From positions 62,001-126,000 of the forward strand of contig CAUZCL010000007.1 of the NCBI GenBank assembly GCA_963578475.1: a stretch of DNA of 64,000 bases, written 5' to 3'. A program made the position numbers and the translations under genes. The notes below the pieces were generated by a model that had not been told where the DNA came from, made no database searches, and worked only from the letters and a program-made list of their open reading frames with translations. This stretch comes from SMYC01 sp963578475. Its GTDB lineage: Bacteria > Acidobacteriota > Vicinamibacteria > Marinacidobacterales > SMYC01. Positions 44,791 to 55,553 of the stretch are shown in pieces (within the stretch, counting starts at the first letter, position 1; every line of letters starts with the position of its first letter).

Positions 44791-46111
44791 GCTCCCGTTT
44801 CTCGTGCTCGTGACGGTCTCGCTCGGCATAGGCATCACAGCGGCTGACGACATCACGTTCACCAAGGACATCGAGCCCATCTTGCAGCGTGAGTGCCAGG
44901 ACTGTCATCGGTCCAGTCAAATCGCACCCATGTCCTTCATGACCTACGAAGAAACCCGGCCGTGGGCGCAGTCCATCCGCGAAGCGGTCTCCCGCCGTGA
45001 GATGCCGCCGTGGCACGCTGATGCGAGCCACAACGAGTTCATGAACGATCGACGCTTGAGCGAGGCGGAGATCGACACGATCGTCAGCTGGGTTGATGAC
45101 GGTGCCAAGCACGGAAAGCTTGCCGACGCGCCGACGCCTGGACGATCGGAACGCCCGACGGTGTCTACCCAATGGAGGAGGCCTACGAAATCGGACCGGA
45201 AGGTGCCGACGAGTACATTTATTTTCGCGTCCCACTCGACTTCGACGAAGAGCGCTTCGTCCAATCGCTCGAAGTCATGCCCGGAAATCGGGCCGTCGTG
45301 CATCACGTGATCGTCTATGTGCAACCGAAGACTTTAGGGACGCTCTCGAGAACCGATGTTTCACGATTCAACCGCATGGCGAAGGAAGAGTTTTTTTACG
45401 GCGACGGCGATACGATCCGGGTACGCGAGGCCGCTCTTGTCCGCGACGATGGCTGTGCGGTGCCCAACGGTGGCTCGGCGCTCAGCGGAGACGCGACCGG
45501 CGGCCGGCGCGCATTGATCGCAGGGTTTGTCCCCGGTGGTCGAGGCGACGTCTGGCCGGAAGGCACCGGCCGGCTCGGAGTTGCTGTTCCAAATCCATTA
45601 CACCAAAACGGGTAGTGTCGAGCTCGATCGGACGAGCGTTGGCCTCAAGTTCACCAAGAAACCACCGGAGAAGATTGTGCGCGCGCGTTGGGTGCAGAAC
45701 TACTACTTCACCATCCCGGCCGGAGCCGCCGATCACGAAGTCACCGGCTGTTATACCTTCGACAAGGACGTGCACCTCTACTCTTACTTCCCCCACATGC
45801 ATCTGCGCGGGAAAGACATGACGATGACCGCAATCTTCCCGAACGGGGAAAAGAAGACGCTCTTGAAGGTGCCGCGCTACGACTTCAATTGGCAGCACAC
45901 CTATCTATTGAAAGAGCCCATCGCTATCCCGAGCGGAACGCGCATTCTCGTCACGGCCCATTTCGACAACTCCAAACGCAACGCGTTCAATCCGGACCCG
46001 ACCGCCACCGTGCGTTGGGGCGATCCGACCTACGACGAGATGATGATCGGCGGGATGGACTACACGATCGATGAGGAAAAACTGACGGGCCCGACCGAGG
46101 ATCATCCCTAG
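44783..46111 (+). pseudogene. Frameshifted c-type haem / copper-oxygenase-like secreted protein
   Basis: Starts with a signal peptide (TRLPFLVLVTVSLGIGITAADD) and a c-type haem motif CQDCH, as in membrane-bound cytochrome plus Cu type-II monooxygenase-like proteins. Family sequence then continues in a second frame (GWTIGTPDGVYP, AVVHHVIVYVQP) from about 45140. From about 45570 it returns to the first frame (PAGSELLFQIHYT, HMHLRGKDM) and ends at 46111. Two compensating frameshifts are therefore needed. The reading frames are otherwise well preserved, so recent inactivation or sequence error are both possible. Confidence 0.7.
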
Positions 46112-47019
46112 GGAAAAGGTATCCGCACTCTGAGCGCCGCCGGCTCGATCGTGAAGCGGGCGGGCAGGCGGCCTACCGACTCCCCGTCGACCTCGACGCG
46201 TATTTCACGTGCAGGGTCGACGGGACGCGCTTCGAGCGACTCGAGCGAGCCTTGCTCGACCTCAGCAATAGCCCCGTGCGCGCCCCAGTAGAGCAGCGTC
46301 GCGCGGCTCAGTAGCTTCAACGGCGACATTTTCTTGACGATGACGATCGCGAGCTTGCCGTCCGTGAGCTCAGCCTTGGGCGCCATCTTCATCCCGCCTC
46401 CAAAAAAACGGCCGTTATGGAGTGAGACAGTCGTGATGGCCACGCGGCGCGGCGGCCTCCCGTCCGCTGAAAGCTCTACGTCGGGATGCTCGAACGATAG
46501 CGCGGCCCGCATGGTCTGGCTTGCATAGCTTCCTTTGGATTTGCTCGACTGGTTTACCCGGCGGACGACCTCCGCGCTCAGACCGAACGACGCAGCGTTC
46601 ACGAAGCTTAGGGACTCACCTCCGGAGCAGGTCACGCGCCCGACATCGATTGGCGTCGTGTGCCCCAACCTCAGACCGCGGGCCGCGTCCGCGAGCCGGG
46701 CCGGAGTCGAGAGCGAGCGGACGAAGTCACCACCTGTCCCGTGAGGTAGAACGCCCAGCTCACACGGGGCGCCTGAGTTCAGGATCCCGCGCGCGGTCTC
46801 AGATATCGTTCCGTCGCCACCGAAGGTGAGCAATAGACGCCGGCCGCGCTCAGCTTCCTCGCGTGCGAGAACGCTTGCATGGCCCGAAGCCTCCGTGAAG
46901 CGGCGCTCGAACGGGCCGAAATGAGCCCTAATCGTTGCTGCCGCGGAGGGCCAATCGCGGGCTCCGGCGCCGCCTCGGGAGGCCGGATTTACGATGACGA
47001 GCGGTAAGTCGCTACCCAT
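46108..47019 (-). CDS. Diacylglycerol-kinase family lipid kinase (YegS/LCB5-like)
   Basis: A 303-residue protein with the DAGK catalytic hallmark LTFGGDGTISETARGIL around residues 64-80 and the opening VIVNPASRGGAGARDW. The C-terminal beta domain has the usual TVSLHNGRFFGGGMKMAPKAELTDGKL. It phosphorylates a lipid such as diacylglycerol or a sphingoid-type base. Divergent from the CDP-alcohol phosphatidyltransferase gene, suggesting shared lipid metabolism. Confidence 0.9.
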   Translation of the reverse strand: MGSDLPLVIVNPASRGGAGARDWPSAAATIRAHFGPFERRFTEASGHASVLAREEAERGRRLLLTFGGDGTISETARGILNSGAPCELGVLPHGTGGDFVRSLSTPARLADAARGLRLGHTTPIDVGRVTCSGGESLSFVNAASFGLSAEVVRRVNQSSKSKGSYASQTMRAALSFEHPDVELSADGRPPRRVAITTVSLHNGRFFGGGMKMAPKAELTDGKLAIVIVKKMSPLKLLSRATLLYWGAHGAIAEVEQGSLESLEARPVDPAREIRVEVDGESVGRLPARFTIEPAALRVRIPFP

Positions 47020-47130
47020 TCCAGGGGATTCTACCAGCTGTCAGAGCTGTTCTAAACTGTGCTAAAGTGGCGCTTTCGCTGCGGTGTCCGAGAAATCCGC
47101 CGCGCTCCACTTTCGAAGCAGGAGGAGAGT

Positions 47131-47913
47131 TTGGGCGTCAAAGCGAGCACGCTTCCTGAGCGGCCGGGGTTTAAGGAGATACTGCGTGCTATCGCCGTGA
47201 CGCTCTCCAAGTTTGTCGCAGGGGTCTTTGGTTTTGCGCGGGACAGCATCGCCCGCGGCATCATCCGTGTCGGCATCCCCGTGAACGCGGTCACCCTGAC
47301 GGGCCCGGTCGCGGTCTCGCTCATCTTCATGCCCATGTATTTCGGGACCCAGTGGCTGGCTGGCCTCGTTCTCATCGCGGCCGGGGCCTTCGACATGCTC
47401 GATGGCGCCGTGGCACGCATTTCCCGTGGATCCACTAAGTTCGGCGGCTTTTTGGACTCCGTGACCGACCGTTATACCGACTTCCTGATGCTCTTCGGGA
47501 TTCTCATGTACCTGCTCCGTTTCGTACACGGCCCGGAGCGCTTGCTCTACTTGGTTTTATGGGGTGTCACGACGGCGGGAACGGCAACGACGTCTTATAT
47601 CCGTGCACGGGCTGAAAACGAGATCCCCGAATGCAAAGTGGGTTTCATGGAGCGCGCCGAGCGCACGGTGACCATCATCATCGGCCTCTTGGCGGGGAAC
47701 GTTCACATAACGCTCTGGGTCCTGGCGTTTTTCAGCACGCTCATCGGCATCCAGAGGATTCTCTACACCCGCCTGATCATGGAGAACCGTGAGCCGAAAG
47801 GCCAGTTCTGGTACTGGCGCTACCCGCGTCTGACCGCGCCCCATTTCACACTCTGCGCGGCGCTCATCTTGTTCCTCATCATTGGCCACCTCGTCATCCC
47901 TCGACCCTCGTAG
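47131..47913 (+). CDS. CDP-alcohol phosphatidyltransferase family enzyme
   Basis: I place the start at TTG 47131 (260 residues) because AGGAGG ends 5 nt upstream. A longer GTG-started frame from 47059 lacks such a site. The catalytic signature DMLDGAVARISRGSTKFGGFLDSVTDR fits D(x2)DG(x2)AR(x8)G(x3)D(x3)D. Five or six membrane helices follow. The enzyme transfers a phosphatidyl group from CDP-diacylglycerol to an alcohol head group. The nearby myo-inositol-phosphate synthase makes inositol phosphate a plausible acceptor. Confidence 0.88.
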   Translation: MGVKASTLPERPGFKEILRAIAVTLSKFVAGVFGFARDSIARGIIRVGIPVNAVTLTGPVAVSLIFMPMYFGTQWLAGLVLIAAGAFDMLDGAVARISRGSTKFGGFLDSVTDRYTDFLMLFGILMYLLRFVHGPERLLYLVLWGVTTAGTATTSYIRARAENEIPECKVGFMERAERTVTIIIGLLAGNVHITLWVLAFFSTLIGIQRILYTRLIMENREPKGQFWYWRYPRLTAPHFTLCAALILFLIIGHLVIPRPS

Positions 47914-47937
47914 GAGGACCGAGCCACCGCGGTCAAT

Positions 47938-48225
47938 TTACTCGACGTAGCTATAACCGCAGGTCTCGCAACTCCAAACATCACCTTGCTTGTACATCAG
48001 GGCGCCGCATTGCGGGCAAGCCCGCGTCTCTTCTTCGGCCGAATCGTCCTCCTCGAAGAGGTCGTCTTCGTTCGGCTCTTCCGGCTCCTGCTCCTTATCC
48101 TTCGGGTCCTCTTGTTGAGGCTCTTGAGCGCGGGCGAGCGTGCTGACACCGCCCATACTGACGATGCTGGCGATGGCAAACCCGGCATTCTTCAACAAAG
48201 CGCGCCGCGTGAGTTCTTCTGTCAT
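47938..48225 (-). CDS. Tat-exported small zinc-ribbon protein
   Basis: A 95-residue protein. The N-terminus RRALLKNAGFAIASIVSMGG is a twin-arginine signal (TRRALLK) with hydrophobic core and AxA-type cleavage (ARA-Q). The middle is Glu/Asp/Pro-rich and low in complexity (about residues 35-65), followed by CPQCGAL and CETCGYSY, a two-knuckle zinc ribbon of rubredoxin-like spacing. A folded metalloprotein is consistent with Tat export. Role unknown. Confidence 0.7.
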   Translation of the reverse strand: MTEELTRRALLKNAGFAIASIVSMGGVSTLARAQEPQQEDPKDKEQEPEEPNEDDLFEEDDSAEEETRACPQCGALMYKQGDVWSCETCGYSYVE

Positions 48226-48279
48226 GGGTCTGGACTCTCCGTGCTTATTGTACTCTGTCGCAGAAATTTGTGTGCCTCC

Positions 48280-49521
48280 TCAAGCGAGAGTGCGGAGAAG
48301 CGCAACCGCTTCTTTCAACGCAGCGTTGACACGATGGCGTTTGGCGAGAATCTGGAGATCCCATTCCGCGACCTTCCGCATGTCGCGCTTCATCGGCGCG
48401 TCGAGGCGGTCGAACACATCCCGATAGTCGCAAAGCGCCCCTTCGGTGTCTCCGTTGGCGAGGCGCGCGAGCGCAAGCATCAAACCTTGGCGCGGCGAGC
48501 GCTTTGGGTCCATCGATTGCGCCTTCTCGAAACACGTGATGGCCTCGTCGTAACGACCTTCCAAATACCGAACGCTCGCCAGGTTGTAATGGCCGAAAAC
48601 GAAATCGGGTGCAAGCGACAAAACCTGCTCGAAAGCGGCCGCGGCGTCGTCAAGCTTTCCCTGATCTCGAAAAGTCACACCCAGGTTCGAGTGGAGCGCG
48701 TGACTGAGCGGGTCGAGCTCCACCGCGCGGCGGAGCGTCCGAGCGGCCTCATCGAGCTGCTGCATCTCGCCGAGCGCGGCGCCCAAGTTCGCCCAGGCCG
48801 ACGCGAACTCGGGCAGAAGCTCGGTCGTCCGGCGAAACGCGGCGAGTGCGCCCTCCATGTCGTTTGTCTGGATCAGGGCTTTGCCGAGCTCGTAATGCGC
48901 GGCCGGTAGGTCCGGGTCGATCTCGATCGCTGTTTTCAAACACGCGACGGCGTGCTTGGGCTCCTTACGAGAAAGCCCGGACACAAACGATACCGCGGCG
49001 AAAACGTGGCCGAGCGCGCCGCTCTCATCGATATGAAGCGCCTGGATTGGAGGGGTGCTGGTTCTCGCCTGCTCGTCGGGCACGCGGCGAATCTCGAAAC
49101 GACTCGCGAGGCCGCGCTGCGCGATCAAATCGCCCGCGCGGGATTCAAGCGCGGTGGCGATAACCGCGAGAGGCTTGCCTTCGGAGGCGAGCTGAGTGAG
49201 CTTGGGCAGCACATAGAGAGGCGTCCCCGCACAGCCCATGCTCTCGTAGAAACCGGCATCGAGCCTCGGTGCGTAGAGCGTCCTTTCTCCTAAAAGCTCC
49301 GGCGGGCTCAGCTCGTGTATGACGATCGGGAGCGGGGGACGGCTGGGTGGCGAGAGGACGTCACCTGAGAGCTCGCCGCGCGCGGCCCTTTCGAGCGCAG
49401 TCTGATCCGCGCCGACGAACAAGATCCAGGGACGATCGGTCTGGACCCGCGGACTTGCGACGGGCTCAAAATCGACCGCTGCCGAAGCGTGGAGATTGGA
49501 GCGGGTCCAATCGAGCGGCAT
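48280..49521 (-). CDS. TPR-repeat protein with unknown N-terminal domain
   Basis: I start at the ATG 49521 (413 residues); it overlaps the stop of the upstream gene as TGATG. The first ~200 residues form a domain I do not recognise (IHELSPPELLGERTL). The rest is a tandem TPR array of about five units (for example AVACLKTAIEIDPDLPAAHYELGKALI). A scaffold or client-binding role is likely. It is the last gene of an operon with a Cys-tail protein and a ferredoxin-type protein. Confidence 0.75.
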   Translation of the reverse strand: MPLDWTRSNLHASAAVDFEPVASPRVQTDRPWILFVGADQTALERAARGELSGDVLSPPSRPPLPIVIHELSPPELLGERTLYAPRLDAGFYESMGCAGTPLYVLPKLTQLASEGKPLAVIATALESRAGDLIAQRGLASRFEIRRVPDEQARTSTPPIQALHIDESGALGHVFAAVSFVSGLSRKEPKHAVACLKTAIEIDPDLPAAHYELGKALIQTNDMEGALAAFRRTTELLPEFASAWANLGAALGEMQQLDEAARTLRRAVELDPLSHALHSNLGVTFRDQGKLDDAAAAFEQVLSLAPDFVFGHYNLASVRYLEGRYDEAITCFEKAQSMDPKRSPRQGLMLALARLANGDTEGALCDYRDVFDRLDAPMKRDMRKVAEWDLQILAKRHRVNAALKEAVALLRTLA

Positions 49522-50198
49522 CAGCCGGTTCGGTGCGAGCACTCGTTGAGGAGGCGACAGGATCGAGTGGTGTTGAAGATGCCGCAACTGCAAAAGCGCG
49601 CCATGTAGGCTGAGGCTTCCTCCGGGGTGCGCCGGCTTTGTTTCACCCAGTCGATCATTTTCTTCGCGAGGCTGAACGAGATCATCCCGTGACCACACAT
49701 CGTTGCGAGCGATAGAGTCGCGCGGTCGGGGAGCTTATCGAGCACTCCGAAGAAACCCAGCGAATATTCGACGCTGTGCCGGGTAATGCCGGCTTGCTTC
49801 GCGATCTCTGCGGCGCTATCGATCAGCGCGCTGATATTGACGGACAGACCGAGATCGGCTTTCTTGATGTCGACGAGAAAAGCCTTGAGTGCTTTGGGGT
49901 CGTCGAACACCGCGGAGACCACCGTTGGTTGGTTGATGTTCATAACGACGCTCTCGGGGTCGCGCTCGTCTTTCCGAAACCAATGCGCGAGCGGGTTGAG
50001 CCTCTTCGACGGCCGGTAGACGCCACCCTGCGTGGCGTCACCGAGATTGATCGGACCATGTTTCTGAGCGATCCTCAGAAACGTTTTGAACTTCTCGACT
50101 GAGCCTTCATCGTTGATGCCGCGGGCGGTCATGGCGAAGACGATGTAGTCGTCTTTCAAGGTCTCGGGGGCACCGTAGCGATGAAGAGTGTTAGTCAC
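49521..50198 (-). CDS. Conserved hypothetical protein with C-terminal Cys cluster
   Basis: A 225-residue protein, MTNTLHRYGAPETLKDDYIVFAM near the start. No recognisable domain. It is soluble, and the C-terminus ends ARFCSCGIFNTTRSCRLLNEC, giving C-x-C-x8-C-x5-C spacing that could ligate a metal or Fe-S cluster. It sits between the ferredoxin-like gene (11 nt upstream) and the TPR gene (coupled). I infer a shared redox-related complex; function unknown. Confidence 0.65.
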   Translation of the reverse strand: MTNTLHRYGAPETLKDDYIVFAMTARGINDEGSVEKFKTFLRIAQKHGPINLGDATQGGVYRPSKRLNPLAHWFRKDERDPESVVMNINQPTVVSAVFDDPKALKAFLVDIKKADLGLSVNISALIDSAAEIAKQAGITRHSVEYSLGFFGVLDKLPDRATLSLATMCGHGMISFSLAKKMIDWVKQSRRTPEEASAYMARFCSCGIFNTTRSCRLLNECSHRTG

Positions 50199-50209
50199 GG
50201 TCTACTTGG

Positions 50210-51034
50210 CTACCCGCTACCTGCTACCGGTTCAACCTGTGAGGCTCGGCCCAGGCCCAAGTTGGTTTTGCCGCGCCAGAAGGGCACGCCTTCGTCGTGG
50301 AGGACGCTCTCGAGGGCGCTTCCGCCTTCGGCGTCGCAGCGCGTGGAGACGCCAATAGCGATGATGGTCTCGATGTTCTCGGCCGCCTCTCTCACGATGC
50401 GCAGAATCTCGGGAACACGCTCCATCGTCGTTTTGACCTCGATGATGGCCGAAAGAACACGCTCGTTGAGAATATCTTCGCGGATCTTGCCAATCGACGG
50501 GTCGTCCATCAGGTGCGTGACGGGGTTGTTCGCTTCGAACGCGATGCAGGCGGCGGCTAGGGTTTCCGTTACGCTCGAAATGTCGCGGAAACTCGCCGAT
50601 ACGGTCGGACGGCCGAACTCGATGGTGAACCCCACCTCGCCTTCGCTGACGCGGTGCGTCACGTCGTTCGTTTTGACCTCTTCCGTTCCCCGGCCGTGGA
50701 TCCCGGTTGACTCATGAGGGACGAGGGGGTCGCTGAAGGCGCGCCGTACGATACGCGGCCAGACGAGATCTTGCGGTTCGATAGCGGCTGTGGGGCAGAC
50801 ATCGGGCTCGGGGTCGAAGCGTAACCGGAACCAGCTGAACACTTTGCGGATGCTCCTTACGAGCGTCGGGTTGAGGTGCTCGGTCGAGAGGCCTCGATAA
50901 CATGCGAAGCACTCGACGCAACGATCCTGGTCGACCATCGCACGGTTGATAACGGGGTCGATATCGATGGCGCCCACGGGGCAGATGGCGACGCAATTCC
51001 CGCACGCGACGCAGCGATCGAGCGAGATCTTCAT
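50210..51034 (-). CDS. Ferredoxin-domain (4Fe-4S) protein of unknown function
   Basis: Start taken at ATG 51034 (274 residues), which places the first cluster at the usual distance: ISLDRCVACGNCVAICPVGAI, then RCVECFACYRG and CPTAAIEP, so one clear 4Fe-4S motif and a second, modified set. The C-terminal ~150 residues (VGFTIEFGRPTVSASFRDI onwards) are a separate domain I cannot name. Probably an electron carrier or sensor. It starts the three-gene operon and is divergent from the inositol phosphate synthase. Confidence 0.75.
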   Translation of the reverse strand: MKISLDRCVACGNCVAICPVGAIDIDPVINRAMVDQDRCVECFACYRGLSTEHLNPTLVRSIRKVFSWFRLRFDPEPDVCPTAAIEPQDLVWPRIVRRAFSDPLVPHESTGIHGRGTEEVKTNDVTHRVSEGEVGFTIEFGRPTVSASFRDISSVTETLAAACIAFEANNPVTHLMDDPSIGKIREDILNERVLSAIIEVKTTMERVPEILRIVREAAENIETIIAIGVSTRCDAEGGSALESVLHDEGVPFWRGKTNLGLGRASQVEPVAGSG

Positions 51035-51139
51035 GTAGACGAGTATATAACGAAGCTGTGGCTCTTGCGCCAAGCCGGTCCCTGCGTCACAATTGGGGGC
51101 TCTTTTTGCCCTTTATTTGTAGCTTCACCAGGAGATCTG

Positions 51140-52495
<1,356 letters not shown>

Positions 52496-52583
52496 CTGCG
52501 ACGTTTGTGCTAATCTTGTAGATAGAGGCAGATAGAGCCTTCGCCTGCCCCAGCGCGCACAATTGGAAATAGAAAAACAGCGC

Positions 52584-54212
52584 ATGAGCCAACGGAGAGA
52601 CTGGAACCTATTTGGTGTGGTTCTCTTTGTCCTGCTCCGAGCTCTCGCGATCGCGCAGTCACCGCCTCATGAGATTCGGGTCATCTCGAAGGATGGTCCC
52701 GGGAGTATCCCGATAAGCGAGTTCTCCGGGACGGAAATGATCCCGCTTCGGGGAGCGGCAAGCTTTGTCGGCGCCACCGTGCGTCCTGGCTCCGAGCCGA
52801 ACGCGGTTACCGTTTCCGGCAACGGCAAGATGGCACGTATCTCCGACGGAAAGAACTTCGTCCCTGTTGCGGCCAACCTCGTACTGCTTCAATCGCCCGC
52901 GCGCCTCGTGGGCGGGGAGTGGTTCGTGCCGCTCGATTTTCTCACCAAGGTTCTCCCTTCGCTCGCGACGGAGGCCGTGGCCTATCGGGGCAGCGATCGG
53001 ATGCTGATCCTCGGCGCCGACTATCCCGAAGTGGAGGTTCGATCCCGCCACGCACCGACCTTCACCCGTGTCTTTCTCGATTCCGACCGCGCGGTACCCC
53101 TCGCCATTGAGGATGCCGAGGCCGAGGCCGGGGGTGTCCTCCGTGTCACGCTCGACACGCCCTTTCTCCGAACGAGCTATCGGGGCGAAACGAACATTGA
53201 CGATGTCGTCGAGCGCGTCTCACTCGAGAGGCGAGAGTCCACCTACGTGCTCGTGGTGGAGCTGGGTGAGCATTACGGAAGCTTTAGAACAGAGCGGAGG
53301 GGAAACGGCATCGTTTTGAACCTCATCCGTAGCCGGGTCCCCACTCGCGGGACGGGCACGGCGGAGGAGTTCGAGTGGGACTTGTCCGAGCAAGAGCAGC
53401 CGGAAGACGGACCTGGAGATAAGGAAGCGGAGCTCGACGAGGACGCGCGCAACCCCAACGCTCAGATCATCGAGCTTCCCGAGGATTATTATCTTCCCGC
53501 CGCGCGACCGGAGTTTCCATCTGACCCCGAGGGTCCGGCCCGACTTCGGATTGTGACGCTCGATCCCGGCCATGGCGGCGCCGAGACAGGGGCGGAAGGC
53601 CAAGGCGGCTCAGTTGAAAAAGGCGTTGTGCTATCCATTTGCCGGCGTTTTCAACGATTGCTGCAAACGCGTCTCGGGATCCGCGTGATCTTGACGCGCG
53701 ATGGGGACCGCGACCTCTCGCTCGACGAGCGTGCGGTCTTCGCGAACAGCAACAAGTCGGACTTGTTCATCAGCGTCCACGCGGATGCTTCGCCGCGTCG
53801 CAATGCGAGAGGCTCGTCGGTTTACTTCCTTTCCTATTCGTCGACAGCGCAAAACGCGTCGATCGGAGGCGACGATCTCGACTTTATCCTTTGGCACATG
53901 GCGCAGGCGTCCCACTTACGTCAGTCGTCACAACTCGCAGAGGTCATGCAAGAGGAGCTCCAGGCGGTGACGGGGCCGGAGCGCGTGAACCGCGGCATCA
54001 AGCAGAACACCTTCCGGGTCTTGAAGGGCGCGACGATGCCTGCCGTGCTCGTCGAAGTCGGCTTCATCTCGAACGCGGAAGAAGAACGGCTTCTGAGCTC
54101 GGCGGACTACCAGGATAAGTTGGCGGAGGCACTTTATCGTGGCCTCGTACGCTACAAGGACATCTTCGAGCGCGGAGGTAGCGCCGACCGTACGCGACGG
54201 AGCCAACGGTGA
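52584..54212 (+). CDS. N-acetylmuramoyl-L-alanine amidase (AmiC/CwlM type), secreted
   Basis: 542 residues. The ATG at 52584 gives a signal peptide (NLFGVVLFVLLRALAIAQS); an in-frame TTG at 52563 is also open. The N-terminal part resembles a copper-amine-oxidase-N / stalk-like domain (SVTVSGNGKMARISDGKNFVP). The C-terminal Amidase_3 domain has LDPGHGG, the Glu of GSVEKGVVLS, FISVHADA, and the catalytic Glu of LVEVGFISN. It cleaves the amide bond between MurNAc and the stem peptide. It heads amidase-gerMN-rph-rdgB. Confidence 0.9.
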   Translation: MSQRRDWNLFGVVLFVLLRALAIAQSPPHEIRVISKDGPGSIPISEFSGTEMIPLRGAASFVGATVRPGSEPNAVTVSGNGKMARISDGKNFVPVAANLVLLQSPARLVGGEWFVPLDFLTKVLPSLATEAVAYRGSDRMLILGADYPEVEVRSRHAPTFTRVFLDSDRAVPLAIEDAEAEAGGVLRVTLDTPFLRTSYRGETNIDDVVERVSLERRESTYVLVVELGEHYGSFRTERRGNGIVLNLIRSRVPTRGTGTAEEFEWDLSEQEQPEDGPGDKEAELDEDARNPNAQIIELPEDYYLPAARPEFPSDPEGPARLRIVTLDPGHGGAETGAEGQGGSVEKGVVLSICRRFQRLLQTRLGIRVILTRDGDRDLSLDERAVFANSNKSDLFISVHADASPRRNARGSSVYFLSYSSTAQNASIGGDDLDFILWHMAQASHLRQSSQLAEVMQEELQAVTGPERVNRGIKQNTFRVLKGATMPAVLVEVGFISNAEEERLLSSADYQDKLAEALYRGLVRYKDIFERGGSADRTRRSQR

Positions 54213-54847
54213 GCCGCAAAGGCGTATTCATCGCGGCGACGATGGCGGTTTTGATGATCGTCGCGGCGGTATACGTGACGTTCTGGCTTGTCGGCCAGCC
54301 GGTTTCCGAGCCGACCGCAGCACCTGAGACTACACCGAATCGGACCCATGCCGCGGCGCCAAAAGCGAGCGACGCTAGCGAGCCTGCGCCCGGTAGCGAA
54401 GTCATTCCAATCAAGCTCTACGTTCCCGCCGGTTCAGGCCGGAGCCTAGCAACCGAGGAACAGGAGATTCAGCTCGAAGACTCGGTGCAGAAACAGGTAC
54501 GCCAGGTCGTCGAGCTTCTCGTGCGGCGCTCCGCTTCTTTTCCGGATGGCGTCGAAGTTCGAGAGGTTTTCATCACGTCCCAGGGCGTGGCCTATGTCGA
54601 CTTCTCGCCCGAGCTCGTACAAGAGCACCCCGGTGGCACTTCGGCCGAAGAGCTGACAGTGTTTGGTTTGTCGCACACCCTCGTCGTGAACTTCCCCGTC
54701 ATCAAGACCGTCAAGATCTTGGTGGAGGGGCGGGAGATTCAAACCATTGCGGGACATCTCGATCTCACCGTCCCATACGGACGCGCTCCCGATTATCTGC
54801 GACCCGAGTCCGAGCGCAGCGAGTCCCGCAACAATGAAACGAGTTGA
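54209..54847 (+). CDS. GerMN-domain envelope protein
   Basis: A 212-residue protein, GTG start overlapping the amidase stop. One N-terminal membrane segment (GVFIAATMAVLMIVAAVYVTFWLVG), a Pro/Ala-rich linker, and a GerMN fold (VYVDFSPELVQEHPGGTSAEELTVFGLSHTLVVNFP). GerMN domains are associated with peptidoglycan-related proteins. Together with the upstream amidase it probably acts in cell-wall remodelling. Confidence 0.85.
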   Translation: MSRKGVFIAATMAVLMIVAAVYVTFWLVGQPVSEPTAAPETTPNRTHAAAPKASDASEPAPGSEVIPIKLYVPAGSGRSLATEEQEIQLEDSVQKQVRQVVELLVRRSASFPDGVEVREVFITSQGVAYVDFSPELVQEHPGGTSAEELTVFGLSHTLVVNFPVIKTVKILVEGREIQTIAGHLDLTVPYGRAPDYLRPESERSESRNNETS

Positions 54848-55553
54848 CCAACGCCGGAGCGACGAAGCCCGGCCTCTCACGATCTCTCCGAATTTTCTAA
54901 AAACTGCCGAAGGCTCCGTCCTGATCACGGTCGGAGACACAAAAGTGATTTGCACCGCCACGATCGAAGACCGTGTCCCTCAATTTATGAAGGGCCGCGG
55001 AACCGGTTGGGTCACCGCGGAATATGGGATGTTGCCTCGATCGTCGAAGGAGCGTATCCCTCGCGAATCCGTGCGGGGGAAGGTCTCAGGGAGAACCCAG
55101 GAGATCCAACGGCTCATCGGCCGCTCACTCCGCGCCATTATGGATCTTCCCAAGTTCGGCGAGCGCACGGTTTGGATCGATTGCGATGTGATGCAAGCCG
55201 ACGGTGGGACGCGGACCGCTTCGATCTCCGGTGCGTTTGTCGCTCTTGCTCTCGCGCTGCGCGACGCGAAAAAAGCAGGCAAGATCTCGACCGTGCCGAT
55301 CCGTGAGCACGTCGCCGCAACGAGCGTCGGGGTGTTCGAAGGAGAGGCTCTTCTCGACCTCAACTATCACGAGGACTCGCGCGCCGACGTGGACATGAAT
55401 GTCGTGATGACCGGCTCGGGCGCGTTCATCGAGGTCCAAGGCACTGCTGAGTCGAGCCCGTTCTCGCAAGGCACTCTCGACGAAATGCTCGCGCTCGCCT
55501 CGCGCGGCATCAAGGATATCGTTCGATACCAGCGCGAGATTCTCGGCGAGTGA
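54834..55553 (+). CDS. rph: Ribonuclease PH
   Basis: 239 residues from ATG 54834, a start supported by the conserved MKRVDQRRSDEARPLTISPNF. RNase PH signatures are MLPRSSKERIPRE, GRTQEIQRLIGRSLRA, DCDVMQADGGTRTASI and DLNYHEDSRADVDMN. It trims tRNA 3' ends phosphorolytically and is a ring-forming exonuclease. It overlaps the gerMN gene by 14 nt and rdgB by 4 nt; a tRNA cluster lies just downstream. Confidence 0.96.
   Translation: MKRVDQRRSDEARPLTISPNFLKTAEGSVLITVGDTKVICTATIEDRVPQFMKGRGTGWVTAEYGMLPRSSKERIPRESVRGKVSGRTQEIQRLIGRSLRAIMDLPKFGERTVWIDCDVMQADGGTRTASISGAFVALALALRDAKKAGKISTVPIREHVAATSVGVFEGEALLDLNYHEDSRADVDMNVVMTGSGAFIEVQGTAESSPFSQGTLDEMLALASRGIKDIVRYQREILGE

Noticed and set aside
45355..45372. 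Partial parS-like TGTTTCACGATTCAAC
   Set aside because: Only the first half matches the consensus and the palindrome is not formed.
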